DNA of 64,000 nucleotides from Akebia trifoliata (GCA_017979445.1 CM030716.1:12179276-12243275); one strand, 5' to 3'. Counted from the first letter of the stretch, positions 10,928-23,411 are shown. Program-made: numbers and translations. Notes: generated by a model not told the origin, from the letters alone.

Positions 10928-11212
10928 ATTATTTTGATTGATCACGATTATGTGTCATGTGGGTATTTTGTGTTGAAATATATGAGAGACCTCATTATGG
11001 ACGAACATAATATTCCAATTCAAGAAAAGGTGATAACTGTTTTATATAATCTAGTAGTAATAAAAAAAAATTGTTTTTAAAATTAAAATAGCTTGTTATC
11101 AAACTTATTTTTATATGATATCTTGCAGTTCATTGAAAAAATCTCGTATACTCAAGACGAACACAAGGCCGTTAGAGATGAGTGGATTAAAGAATTCAAT
11201 GAGACTTTGTAA
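10928..11212 (+). pseudogene. CACTA-encoded ULP1-like (C48) protease, C-terminal exons
   Basis: One frame reads DHDYVSCGYFVLKYMRDLI and continues through NIPIQEK, ending at about 11028 before GTGATA. After a TTGCAG acceptor at about 11128 a second exon begins FIEKISYTQDEHKAVRDEW and ends at a TAA near 11212. The S-C-G-Y-F-V segment contains the catalytic Cys of ULP1-like peptidases that many plant CACTA elements carry, and the YTQDE...VRDEW tail is typical of those proteins. The His and Asp part of the active site is not recognisable upstream, so this is a remnant. It lies downstream of the CACTA terminus at 8381 in the same orientation, separated by the LTR. The family assignment comes from remembered motifs and was not searched. 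Confidence 0.6.
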
Positions 11213-12055
11213 AAGTTTTGCATTAATGCATTGTCAATGAGAATATTTAGATAGGTATTATGTTGTAAACTCTTACTATCTTTATGTTTGTACTTTACAT
11301 TTAAAGATTACTTACAAAATCAAATTTCTTTTTCTACTTAATAAGTTGGGCCTTATTTTATCGATCTCTACTCATATTCTTGAGTTAATACATGCTTAGG
11401 CTCATAGTAAAGGGTACTTTAGGGAACTTAGCAAATAATTTTTTGGAGGGGTAAAGGAATGTAAATATCACTCTTTGAGAAGGCAAGATTGGAGAGGGAC
11501 ATATAAGGTAAAAAACATTTAAGAGAAAAATCTTGAGAGAAAGAGAGTATGTGTGGTACGTACTAAATCATATTAGAATGGAGAATAAATTTCGTATTTG
11601 GGTATATTCTCCCCATCTCATTTTTCATTTATTATTGAGATTCTACATCTAAAAAGAAAGAACTCCCTATATCTTTTGAAATTTTGAAAAAGGTTTCCTT
11701 GTCTTACTAGCATACTTTAGAAAGTTACTTAATTTTGACAAATCAATGAAAGAAAGAGCAAGTTTCAAGGTTTTTAGAATTTAACCAATCATTAACTAAG
11801 TAAAAAGGAAGAAAATGGGGGAGAGAAAAATAGACGTAGGCGGTGTTGATGCTCTCCCACAGTGTAACCTCCCTCACTTTTTTTTTTTCCCCTTCAACTT
11901 TTCTATTTTTTTTTCTTAGTTTCTTTACTTTAATTTAACTCTTGTGAATTTTTTGGGCTAAGTAGAAGAAAAAAACATTAACAGATCAAGGTTATGTAAA
12001 TGATAAGAGGCTCAATGGGAGAGAATCGAGAGTTCGATTAAGCATCCACCATATA
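11213..12055. other. Intergenic sequence, no gene seen
   Basis: AT-rich sequence with no open frame above background and no recognised repeat. It may be the 3' side of the CACTA element, but no second CACTA terminus (TAGTG) was found. Confidence 0.4.
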
Positions 12056-12425
12056 CATATATATAGGGTTGGGATCTATAGACAACATTCAAGAAAATGT
12101 GTTTTCTCTTATATGGGAAATTTTTTTTGGAATAGACTGATTTTTTGTGAGGATGATCTCTATGATGAGGGGATCATCCTTGTAAAAAATTCATCCCATT
12201 CTAAAATTGCTAGTCCCAGTTTACAAGTTGAAAAATCGTGGATCGTTCATTTTTACCGTTAGTTTGTAATAACTTTTCATAGGGTCAGAAGTTTTAGAGT
12301 CAGCTGATTTTTTGTGAAGATGATCTACTTACCATATAGATCATCCTCACAAAAAACGAGCTCATTCTGAAACTGTTTTGCCATATAAGACAAAATGTTG
12401 TCTACGAAACATTGTCCATATATAT
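12056..12425. mobile_element. Double-hairpin MITE
   Basis: A roughly 370-bp element bounded by (TA)n runs. It contains two hairpins: arms 12141-12158 with 12172-12189, and arms 12308-12327 with 12337-12356 (20-bp arms, one mismatch, ttttttgtgaagatgatcta). It has no coding capacity. The same family lies in intron 8 of GH1 copies A, B and D. Superfamily is not clear; the TA flanks would fit several classes. Confidence 0.6.
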
Positions 12426-12483
12426 ATGGGTTGCGTTCGATAGCCAACGCTAGGGAGTCAATGAGCTCGCTATTCATCTGGTC

Positions 12484-12507
12484 CGTTAGATCGCGCTCGA
12501 TCTAACG
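12484..12507. repeat. Perfect short palindrome
   Basis: CGTTAGATCG, loop CGCT, CGATCTAACG: 10-bp perfect arms. It sits just downstream of a second 'tatatatatgggttg' MITE-like start at 12421 and is probably part of another MITE fragment. Confidence 0.7.
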
Positions 12508-12644
12508 ACTGCGATGTAAAACTTATTTAAGTTAATTGAAATCACATGTTTTACAACACCATCCTTGAATTGTTAATTATCTAATTATACCTCCTTCACA
12601 ACTTAAAACCCCAAAAATGCAATCAGAGAGTTATATCTCTCACA

Positions 12645-12872
12645 CATGGTTTTAAAACTAGGTTTAGCATCTCGTCTCGTCCAGGCCCGAAACCAAGTCG
12701 TCTCAGACTGGTTTTCTGATACGTTTAAGACATCTCGTGAGACCAATCAAAAAAATGAATGTGAGTCCTAAATCTCAATCAAAAAATGACTTTGTGAGTT
12801 GGTATCGTTCGGCTCCGATACCGAGTTAACTCGGGCGATACGTCTCGATCTTGGATGAGTTTAAAAACCATG
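12645..12872. mobile_element. Small MITE with CATGGTTTTAAA ends
   Basis: Left end catggttttaaaact and right end agtttaaaaaccatg are near-perfect terminal inverted repeats around about 228 bp without a reading frame. Flanking sequences are both CT-rich (ctctcaca, ctctctca), so a target duplication cannot be fixed. Confidence 0.55.
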
Positions 12873-13726
12873 CTCTCTCATGTGATTTTCCTCTCTTCTC
12901 CTTCTCTTTTATTGGCTCAAAACCCTAACTCTTAACACATTCAGACATCTCGGTCCATCTGAATCTATCGAATTTAACGCGCTTCTCTCTTGCAATCGAC
13001 TTCTCTCTCTCTCTCTCTCTCTTTCAAAAGTGAAGCTCACTCTAACGAGGAAAAATCTCTGCCTGTCTTACATGAAGACCAAACAAAAACAACCCTCTCT
13101 ATCGATCTCACTCTCGATCTATCTTGACCTCTCTCGATCTGTCACGCTCCTAAACGAACACAGTAGACCTTGAGACCTCTCAGACAAAGAAGAAAATGAA
13201 GAAGTGGGAGTATCTCTCTTTCTTTCTCTCTCAACCGCTTTTCATCAGCTGAGATCAATAGATTTTTCTGCTTTTGGTCATACATGTTATGGTTTTCTTA
13301 CTTGATTTGTTATGAATTTGAATCTCTGGAATCAGTGTGTATATTTACACTATTTTATGGGTTTCCTTTTTTTTATTGCTTTAATATGTGAAGATATGAG
13401 TGTGGGCTGGGTAGGTTAGTGTTTAGCTGTAGTTCTCTCTCAGCTTTATTTTACATAATTTAATTTTCAAGATTTTATTTGGGTTTATGGAGTTTGTATC
13501 ACCTGTTTGCATAATTTGCTTTTTATCGAGTTTTTGGGCATTATTTTTTGTTTTGATAGTATTTTTCTGTAAGTTATATTTGTTCATAATTGTATTAGTT
13601 GAAGGTCAATATCTATTTTTTTCTATGTTTCTCTAGTTATTTTGGTGGGTTGTATGTGAATTTAAATCTAGTTGTTAATATCACTAGTCTCAAATCAGAA
13701 GCACAACAGTTTATTTTAATTTAAAG
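12873..13726. other. CT-rich segment resembling a gene leader, no gene found
   Basis: Includes a (TC)n run at 13002-13022, an 'aaaccctaa' motif and a T-rich stretch that looks like a plant 5' leader and first intron. No downstream coding sequence could be attached to it. It may be a promoter fragment captured by a transposon. Confidence 0.3.
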
Positions 13727-13966
13727 CTACAAAAATCTGTTCCTTCATTCAATTCTATCAATATCGATAATGTCTCAATCCACCTAATTAACCATCATCA
13801 ATCAACCCGCTTCATCATCCAAAATCCAGCCACAACCCAAATCCATCGAAAAATCAATCATCTCCATACCCAAATCCACCCCAAAATCCAACCGAAACCA
13901 TCTAATTCGTCCCATTCTATCCAAATAAATCAAAATAAAATCCAATAAACCATGTCCACAACCTTC

Positions 13967-14205
13967 CTAAGCATTAACCTGAGCTAAATCAAAGGAGAAT
14001 CGACGGAAAAGTGAGAGAAAAATACCTTTGAATGGGTTGGAGATCTGATTAGGCACAAATCCAAGTTCAAATTTACGAAATCGGAATTCAAGTGATTTGA
14101 TGCACCAATGGAGGTTGAGATCCTCGAGATTCGCATCATTTAGGTCTGTACCCAACCCAAGATCAATTCTCATGCCGTTAGCCCATGTACGAGAAGTTCG
14201 GTCAA
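13967..14205 (-). other. Exon-like reading frame, function unknown
   Basis: A minus-strand frame starting MRIDLGLGTDLNDANLEDLN at 14173. The segment SNPFKG is followed by GTATTTTTC, which could be a splice donor. The frame is also open upstream of the Met (RTSRTWANG). The duplicate at 52887-53093 differs at five residues. I do not recognise the sequence, and no second exon could be attached. It may be a gene fragment carried by a transposon. Confidence 0.3.
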
Positions 14206-14765
14206 TGAAGTTTTAGGAGAGAGCTGAGACCAAATCGTGGATTGGAATGAAAGTAAACACCAAATGGGGTGTTCATGGTTTTAAGGTTCTAAATAGTCCA
14301 ACAACTACGAATGGCCTAGGCACAAAACAGGCTCCCATCATTAACCCACAACCTAGTGTATGCCCCTCTGGCCATGACATGCCTCACGGCCGAGATCATT
14401 TTGGAAAAAATGCACACAAAAAATGAATATATATATATATATATATGATGAAATTTTTGAAAAGAGTAAAAAAACGCAAAAGAAAAAAAATACAAAAATT
14501 ACATAAAATAAAAAACGAGCAAGAAAAGTGCAAAATGGAAAGAAAGCAAAATATCGAAAGTAAAAAAAAAAGTGAGAAAAATAAAATAATAGCAAAAAGG
14601 GTATTCTTGGTTTAATGCAGGGGCACACTACTCAAGGACAAGGAAAAAGTCCTAGAAATTCATTCGGGAACACCGAGCAAAAGGAAGTCAATGAATAAAA
14701 ATGCCACGAAATAAAAAGATGAGATATTCTCGAAAATGAATCCACGATTATCTTACTGAACAAGG

Positions 14766-14835
14766 GTGTGGCGTAATAGTAAAACCTTAAGGCCCCCACG
14801 GGGGCGTGCATTCAAACCTTAACCACCTCTTTCAT
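14766..14835 (+). mobile_element. Possible tRNA-derived SINE head
   Basis: TGGCGTAATAG resembles a Pol III box A and GCATTCAAACC a degenerate box B, about 35 bp apart, with a GGCCCCCACGGGGGC hairpin between them. It is present also at about 53713-53780 in the duplicate. Too degenerate for a tRNA. Confidence 0.35.
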
Positions 14836-15213
14836 AGGTAGAAGGAGATCATGGAGATTTCAAAGCAAAATTGCAAGAAGTTGATCTAGTCGAACTAAAG
14901 ATAAACAAAAGATTTAAGCCATTTTCGTCATCATTTCTTTTCAGACGATCCCAGAGCTCTACATTGTACCAGTAGATCGATTTGAGGTTTCACCATACAT
15001 CAAGATACAGAACGAAGAATCAAGCAATACATCATCCTTGTCATTCACAAAGCTTGAGAAAGTTACCTCTTACCTTGTGCTTTATTTCACTTTATTCTTA
15101 AACCGTTGAAATGAGACTGGAAAAGTGTAAAGTTTGAACTCGTTTGAATAAATAGGAATTTGATTATATGTCTTTGTGATTCGTTGCCAACAACTCTGAC
15201 AAATAGGGATAGT

Positions 15214-17510
15214 TGTAAACACCCCAATTTATCCAAACTGAGCCTAAAAGCTCTCAAAATTCAATTAAGAGAAGTATGATTTAAGTCTTCAAGTTGGATC
15301 GAGTGAGGCCTACTTTAGTGGAGACCAAATCTCCAAATTAGTAATTTCAAAAGCCTGGCCTTGAGTAACCCACGGCCAAAGAAATTTTCCTCAGGGTCAT
15401 GGGTCACCCATCACCTAGTGCATTTTGCTAATAGAACCTTGAGTTGATCATCTTTCTAGTCAATTTTGACATTCTAGCACCCTCACCCTAGGTCCATTCG
15501 GTTGAGTTTGTTAGAACCCATATGTTTACTAATATGCTTAGGAAAAATGACTCCTTAAACCCATTTGTTAATAGCTTATTCTTCAAGAAAATCCATTTTT
15601 CTTCCAATCCATACTCTTGCATTAGCCTCCATAATTCTTCAAAGCATAACCATTTTAGTCTTTATTTCTTCTTCTATAATTTACTCTAAGTCACCATTGA
15701 TTCCCATTTAGGTAGAATTACTCCCCTAAGCTTAAATTCTTGAGAATTATTAGGAGTACCTTACCTTAATACCCTCTACCTTGATCATCATTCAAAGAGG
15801 ATTGAATATAAATTTATAAAATTCAAAAACCAAAGACAATTTTACCCATCCTCAAGAAATCTTTAGAATCTTGTGTGCAAAGACACTCCTATTCCTAGGT
15901 TGTTAGAAGTCTAGAAAGGTAGAAAGTCTAGAATACCAAAAATCCAAATACCAATTTAATGTCATTTAGTTTGATTATTCTATAATTGACCTCACGTTTA
16001 GGATCTAAGACAACTTTGATCCTCCTTAAGAATTTTCTAGAATTTATTGTCTTTTACCATTCTTTCCATTGATAATCATGATTGGCAACTCAATAAGGTG
16101 TAAAAGATCATCAAAACCAAAAGTGGAGAGGTAATTGGGATCTTTTTTTGAGATTTTAGTGAGAATATTGATAACTTAGAGATTTAAGACAAAACTATCA
16201 TCAAGGATCTCTCAAAATCCTATAAATAGGAGCCCCTTCCAAGGAAAAAAATAAAAAATAAAATTCTAAAGCTCTAAAATTAAATTGAAATCTTCTCTCA
16301 AATTTCCTAACTCTTCTCAAACTCTATCGACATAACCTTTCACATCTCCATAAGCCAAACTAGAAGGAGAAGATGAAGAAGGCACTAAGGTGGGATGCTA
16401 TAGTTAAATTTTTGTTTTGAGGCTAATTTCTTCCTAAATCCCTTCTTCTAACACCTTATTTTCTTTTATTTTCATGTTCATTTAAATTTTAAGTATGCAG
16501 TCTTTAATTTTATAGTTAGTTTGATGAATTGGGGGTAGAAAGTAATCTCACTTTGGAGGTTATCTTCCCTTACAGTTCATAATAAGCTCCTTGTGAACAT
16601 TTAATTTTCAAGTTCTTAGTCTTTCAATTCTATTTACTCTTACAAGCTTTCGTTTATGTTGGTTAGTTTAATTTTCTTTTCTTTCCAGAGTTGAGAAGAA
16701 AGAGAGTAATTCTTCAACCTGAGGTAATATTCCCTCTAATAAGTTATGTAATAAATTTCATTGGAACCTCTTATGCTTACACTATGTACACACACACCAC
16801 ATCTTTCTATTTTAAAAAGGTTAGAGTTAAAATTGAAAATCTACTTAGATCTACATCTAAGTCTTTAAGCCAACAAAACAGTTTCATAGGGACAACATTT
16901 CATGTATAAAGGTTTAGTTCCACCATCGGTTGTCTCCAACTTATAGGCATAACCTAAGGACTAAACCAACAAATAAAGACTCCTAAAAGAGCATATAAGA
17001 AGAACAATGGCTTTGAGGTCAAAACATAGTGGAATCTATGTGGATTCCCATCAAAATCAAGCTAGTAAAAAATTCAACAATTATACATTTTGGTTTATAG
17101 CTTGGTTATTGTCTCTTTTAGTCCATTCTACAAAACTAGATTATATGCAATTTCCCTTAATTTTCTCTATATAACTTCTTCTACTCTCAAAAAATAAAAA
17201 TAAAAAATAATTTTAAAACTTTATTTAATAGTCATTTTGGTAATCATTAATAGATGGGAGGAATAAGGAAGTTGTTATAGACAAAGTGCCTAATACATTC
17301 CTTGTCCCTCAACCGAACCTCCTTACTTAATTTACTTGGTAGACATTTACTTTACAATTGAAAATAAGTCACTAAAAATCAAAACATATTTTAACAATCA
17401 TTCTAATGGTGTCCATTCACACTCAAACTCTTTAAATGGTGACAAGTCTAAAATCTAAGCAAATGAGCTCAAACCTCTCCAAAAGTTTTGAAGCCCATAT
17501 ATCTACAAAG
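15214..17510 (+). mobile_element. Long LTR (family Y), copy in left duplication
   Basis: Starts TGTAAACACCCCAATTT at 15214, related to the TGTAGACACC starts of families W and X. Near the end it has GGTGACAAGTC (17437) followed by the AAGCCCATATATCTACA end. It has no coding region. The open frame at 16691-16909 recurs at 55643-55861 only because the LTR is duplicated. Boundaries on the right are approximate and no target duplication was identified. Confidence 0.65.
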
Positions 17511-18304
17511 TATATTACTATATACCAAATCATATTCTTATGTGGATTAGGTGATCAACTTTGAGTAAATTTGATTTGATTTTATTATTAAGTTGATTTA
17601 TCTAGATTTTATTTCTATTTATGATTACTGTGTATTTTTTGTATAAATCGTAAGAATTTATCAAATTTAAGATTTTGACACACATATGGTTATTGTTGAT
17701 TGATTAGAGTCTAGAAAGTCTTTTCTATAGCCCTAATTATATAGACTTTATCAATGAATTTAATACTAAACCCCCTCATTAAACATAATGCATGGTTAGT
17801 CCATATTTAACGTCGTTTTCAATTTAATTATGTATTTCATAACTAATTACTGTTATTTACGTTTAACATGAATTATTCACGAAGTTTCAAGGTGAATCAG
17901 GAAAATTCAAAGTTATCACTTTGATCCAAGATCTAAAATAAGACCGTACATCAAAATTCAAGTCAATTGATCAAAAATTTACTGTGACAACATGGTCAAA
18001 GAAGAAATTTAAACCTCGAGATTCGTATTGAAACTTGACGACTGAAATACATTTGTATTGAAGTAGGACTTTGGTATTTTTATAATCACAGAATGTTTTT
18101 GAAACCCTAATTACCCAAGAAACCCTATTCTTATCTCTCTATAAATAGGAAATCAGACTAAAGGCATCTCATCTGAGAGATCTTACATGTCCTCCAGATG
18201 TCAACTTCTCATTTTCAACAAATAATATTAATAAACAAGACATTTCTTTATTTCATTAAAACGTAGATGACGTGGTACAACATTGAATAACATATCAAAT
18301 GAGC
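17511..18304. other. Duplicated non-coding segment downstream of GH1 copy B
   Basis: Non-coding sequence shared with 56458-58046. Relative to that copy, about 798 bp (57161-57958) are absent here at 18216. A TATAAATAG at 18140-18148 within 'ctctctataaatagg' looks like a Pol II core promoter, possibly from an LTR. No gene follows it. Confidence 0.5.
18140..18148 (+). promoter_or_regulatory. TATA-box-like element, probably of LTR origin
   Basis: TATAAATAG in a 'ctctctataaatagg' context typical of plant core promoters and LTRs. Also present in the duplicate at 57084-57092. No transcript or coding region can be attached. Confidence 0.3.
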
Positions 18305-18310
18305 TTTATT
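18305..18310 (-). terminator. Polyadenylation signal of GH1 copy B
   Basis: AATAAA on the minus strand about 50 bp after the GH1 copy B stop codon. The same hexamer is at 58047-58052 after copy D. Confidence 0.5.
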
Positions 18311-18689
18311 ATATAAAAAGAATACAATAAAATTTAATAAACAAATTAAAAAAAATCACTTAAGCCTTCTTGAGGAATTCCTTGAACCACAGTCCAGATT
18401 TTTTGGGATATCTTTTGAGATTATCATTGAAATCAGTGAAGCCCAACCCAAATCGAATGGAATAACCTGCTCCTACTTCCATACAGTCCAATAGAGACCA
18501 TACGCAGTACCCTTTCACCTTTACGTCCTGCCTGTAATATCAAAATATTATTTAACATTAGTAGAAGAACAAATAATTCACTTTCTTCCCCCCACCCCCC
18601 CCCCTTTTTCCTATCTATAAATATATATAAATGGTTCAATTAGTGGGCTCACCATATTGATAGAAAAAATTAATAGCATGGGCTTGACC

Positions 18690-18895
18690 TTTTTTTATTA
18701 TTATATCATCGAGATATCCCCACACTTTTTGGGAGGACACTAATCCATATGTACATTCTCACTTCCCAACTCACGAAGTTTCCCAACATGAAATAGAATA
18801 AATCAAGAGGCAACCCATTTTCAAACACACGATCAGAGAGAGAGTAAACCCCCGTCGCTAGTTTTACCACTAAGTCAAACCCTTAATTCATCCTA
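18690..18895 (-). mobile_element. tRNA-derived SINE in intron 13 of GH1 copy B
   Basis: On the minus strand TGACTTAGTGGTAAAACTAG fits a Pol III box A and is followed about 45 bp later by a decayed box B (GTGTGTTTGAAAA). A conserved body then ends in an A/T-rich tail (ataataataaaaaaagg). The same insertion is at about 58430-58630 in copy D, so it predates the duplication. It is non-coding. Confidence 0.55.
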
Positions 18896-20369
18896 CTAAT
18901 TGAATGAGTCAGATTCTATATAACAATGTGATATGGTAATTCAAGATAAGTCTTTAGGCTTTACCTCAAAGCTTCTTCAACTGCATAGAGATGGCGTTGA
19001 ATGAATGAAATTCGATGATTATCCTCAAGTGCTTGCTTGAGTGGAAGAGTATCATTGCGTTGCTCGCTAATCCCTGCATTTACCATTGAAATCTCCTAGT
19101 AAGAAATAACTCACAATCTAAGATGTCAATTTGAAGATCGAAACACCTCATTATTAAACAAACCCATGGTTTGGATTATATAAAAAACACAATACTAATA
19201 AAACTAACCATACCATTTTCAGTGATATAGATTATAGGGTCTTGGTATTTTTGCTTCATATATATCATGGCATCTCTAAGCCCATCAGGATAGATGTAAA
19301 GGATGGTATTGCCAGGAACCTACAAATAAAAATCATGAAATCAAAATTACAAAAATAGTTTAAATAACACATAAGTACTTAGACTTGAATGTATAAAAGA
19401 ACAAATGTTCAAAATCCTAATTAACTATTGAACATAATAGTGGTCAAGTCTTACCGTATCGCCTATTGGTACTCCATTTCTTTCCACTGTAATGAGAAAC
19501 ATAAGATAAGAGTAAAAGATTAGATAAGTTAGTGTGAAAGAGATAATTGGGACCTATTTGTGTTGTAGAGATTATCACCTTCATTGACCAAAAATTGGTC
19601 CTCAGTATAGTTAAGAGGTACAGCATTTGAATTTATTGGTAGGGCTCTGACATATCTTGATGTATAGTAATTGATACCAAAGAAATCACAAGCTCCTTTA
19701 ACCATTTCTTTCTCCGCAGCGGTGAAAGTTGGAAGTCTGTTCCCCACCAAAGTTCTCATAATAGATGGGTATTCCCCAAACACAAATGGCTCCGCAAACC
19801 TGATAAACAACAACTCATCATTAGAGTTTTGAGTTAATATGATTGATTGTTTGTATTAAAGGACTAGAGAAATCATGACCAATGGATTTCTCTCAAAACA
19901 AATATCTAACTCTCAAAAACACGCGATACTAACCTTGTAAACATGAAATCCAATTGTTGGGATTTATCTTAGGGATACGTTATGTATCCTAACGATATGT
20001 GTTTTATCCCAATTGTTTGATTTCATATTTACACGATAAGGATTGGAGTTTCGTTATGAATTCTTTATCATATTTACATAGATGATGGTTATATGCTTAT
20101 TACTTAAATATAATCAGTATGTCACGTCTATTATAGTTGGAACTAACCATCCTACTTGAAATGCGAAGGCTCTGGTTGCTGCATCTTTATCTGCTTGAGT
20201 GTTTGATAATGGTTCAAACCACTGAACAAGCAACGACATACCTATTTCACCACCTTGAGTGGCCTGAAAAATAAAAGAACCAGTCAAAATAAATATATAC
20301 ACATTTTTTCGCTAGAGACGCATTTTAGAATAGAAGGGTATCAAAAGATCCATATGTATGTATATCTAT

Positions 20370-20600
20370 TGATTGGGTTCAATAATTAATAACGTAGCCA
20401 AAGTGTATTTCCCTATATGGGCTAATAGTTTCGGAATGGACCGATTTTTTGTGAGGCTGATCTCTATGGTGAAGAGACCATCCCATTCTTGAAACTTCTA
20501 ACCCCAATTTACAAGTTGAATTGTGGACCATCAATTTTTACCGTAAATTTGTAAACCACTTTTGATGGAGTTCGAAGTTTTCGAATGGACTGATTTTTTT
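20370..20600. mobile_element. MITE fragment in intron 8 of GH1 copy B
   Basis: Matches the double-hairpin MITE at 12056-12425 and sits in the same intron position as in copies A and D. The second arm of the first hairpin is partly deleted here. Confidence 0.65.
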
Positions 20601-23411
20601 GACCAAGTTACCACTAAAATTTATGCTATGAACAAAAATAACACTCTGCAATTACCAAAATACCCTAACATCCTCATGAGGCCTTCAACAATATGCGTGT
20701 GTAAGTATATATATATTCCCAGGAAAATATTTTATTTTAATAAAAAGTCATACTTGAGACACAATGGGAGACGTAGAAAAGTAAAATTCATGTAAATCAC
20801 CTGATAATTTTCTCTGTAGTGTTTAGTAGCAGTAGCATGGGCTAATATGATGTTGTGGGCAACAATGTAAGGAAATCTTGCAGGATCATCTGATATATTA
20901 AGTCCTTGTAAATACCCATATTGAGCGAAAATCTGTGGCTCATTAACTGTCTGCCAATGCTTGACTCTATCCCCAAAATTTTTTGAAGCATATATCACAA
21001 AAGTTTTTGAAATCTTCCCTAAAAGTAGGGAAAAAAAAAAAGAAATTAATGAAAACTTTATTTTACAAATATGTATTATAAAAATGCTCAAAGATGAATA
21101 AATATATAATTAAGAAAAAAATGAGATACTTACACTATCTGACGACCCAAAAGGCCATTATATTTGTTTTGTAGAGCCAACGGTAGGTCAAAATGGAACA
21201 ATGTCACAAAAGGCTCTATATCTGAAAAGCAGTTTTAAAATTTTAATCATATCTAGATGAGAATAAAGTAGGAAAAAAATTCTAATATAATAAACATGTT
21301 CTTACCATTTGCAATTAATTCATTTATGAGATTGTTGTAGAAGTTGATACCCTCTTGATTTACCTCGCCAGTACCATCTGTGAGTTTGAATTCCCAATAT
21401 CAAATATATTGATTTGCTATAGAGAAGAAGTTTGCTATTTATATGATAGTAAGGCTCTAGTTTTATGAAAATCTTGGGCTATTTTTCCCAAGTAACTAAC
21501 CAAAAAAATGTGATGTAGAAATCATATATGTGAACATTAGTGGTCTCATTAAATTATTGTCCGTGTTATCGGGTATCCAATGTATCTTAGGTGTTTGTAT
21601 GGTCAGTTTTGGTTCCAAGGATCTCATAATAAGAATCAAAACTGTTGTTATATTAGGTTCCGATTCTAGGTATGAGTGGAAGCAAACTAGAACCGAGTAA
21701 AACGTGATAATTGAACAATTTTATCACACCAAAGTAGGATGAAGAACATACTTGGCAATATCCGACTCCAAGAGATTGAGAATCTGTACACATCAAGTCC
21801 CATATCCTTCAACAGCTTCACATCTTCCTGTAAACCCATATATCATTCATCAAATATCTTAATAGATACTTTGTATTTTTAATTTTAAAAAAGATTATAT
21901 ACTATCCTTGAATAATTGTGTTAATTAATGAAACAAGTCAAATCGAGTTTCTAGGGTATACTTGTCCCATTATGAAAAAAAAAAAATTCCCACCAAAACA
22001 GTGCCATTGAGAATTTGAGACCTTAAAGGATCAATGAAACCTGAAATTTTTTAGACCTAGAAGAAAATCTTTAGCCTTATGATGAAAACCTGTATTTTAA
22101 AATATATTTTTTGAATATTTTCCCTTTAAAAAAAAAATTTATTCCATAAATAGGCTTAACTCGAAACCAGACCCTTCCCCTAGTCCACACATTAAGAATG
22201 GGTTTCTGGCCAGTCTCAGGTTTAAAAAATTAAAATCAGGCCAGCATGAAGTCTGACCAAGCCAAGCCCAATTGGGCTCAACCTAATCCAAAGGAAACCC
22301 GACCCGTTCTAATTATTGACTGCAACAAAGCAAAATACTTACTTTATATCTGAGGTAGGAAAGAGTCGCTACGTTAGCAGTAGTGGGTAGTCCAATGAAC
22401 TCTGAAGAGAAGAAAGTCAAAGTTTGATTAGGTACTTCGGCACACTTTTAATAAAGTCAACTACTACAAGAAAAGAGGAAGATGGTTGTGGGCCTACCTG
22501 GTCCAAGTGTGATCATAAAATCCCAGGTGCTTGGTCCTCTCCCTCCGATATTGGCTGGTCCTTCTGTCTGCAAAACACAAAATAAATCACCAAATGAGAT
22601 CAATGGCTCCAAATATGCCACGTGGAACATCATGTTAATATATTACCAAGGCTGTCAATCAGACCAGATCCCAAACCCAATCCATTCTGAGTTAAAATAA
22701 CTGTGTCTAGATGAAGCTAGGATTTGGGTTCCCATAAAAGTTCAATCCAATAATGTATTTAGTTATAAGTATATGGAAGATTAATATTAGAGAGATTTAC
22801 CTGGCAGTCCTATCTGTCGCATCCAAAAACATGATCTAATGTCACAGGGTTATAAAGGACAATATTCTAAGAGCTTCAAAATACAAATTTTAACAAAAAA
22901 AAACATTAATTTTCATCATTTAATTTTAGATTAAATTTGGAGCTTGGTAGCCATCCATTTTCAACCCCTACTATCAAGTTAAAAAATTAAAAAAAATTAA
23001 AATCTTTCTTTTAAATTTGAGTTTCCCCATGAAATCTTACTAAGTTAGTCACCATAACCTTATTCAAAAAGTAATAATAATAAAGTAGGGAAGTTTTTGT
23101 AATAAAATTGCAACAGATAGGTCTGCCCGGTAAATATCTCTAAATATTAATTATGTATTCTTCTTCTCTGATGATATTATACTGATTAAAACTTGAGTGT
23201 TCTTTTTTGTACCATTCTCTTTTGATTCTCATTGTATTTGAGTGACTTATATATTTTACTTTGTGTATTATTGCACTTAATTATGACCAAGTTTTATGTG
23301 CGCAATACACAGACGTGAATTTATTTGTGCCTACAACGGGATCATCCTCTTTGAGATTAAGCGGGTAAAAGAGAAAAAATGATAAAGTTAAGAGATATTA
23401 TTTAAAAAAGA

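Larger units (their letters stand above)
13727..15213. repeat. Segmental duplication unit, left copy (proximal part)
   Basis: From 'atcaatatcgataatgtctc' onward the sequence matches 52672-54164 with only scattered substitutions and small indels. It contains a 68-residue minus-strand frame (13967-14173), an (AT)n run at 14427-14446 and a SINE-like segment near 14766. The duplication continues through the LTR at 15214 and GH1 copy B. Confidence 0.85.

Noticed and set aside
14353..14628. Phe-rich minus-strand frames here and at 53236-53575
   Set aside because: Translations of A-rich runs in the duplicated block, with low complexity and no domain.
14766..14835. Functional tRNA gene
   Set aside because: Box A and box B are degenerate and no cloverleaf with an acceptor stem is evident; treated as a SINE-like relic.
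18595..18615. C-rich tract difference between GH1 copies B and D (58334-58355) as a regulatory site
   Set aside because: Homopolymer length variation in an intron is expected and may be sequencing noise.
22482..22700. Plus-strand reading frame
   Set aside because: Antisense to GH1 exon 3 of copy B; the same applies to 42822-43157 over copy C exon 3.
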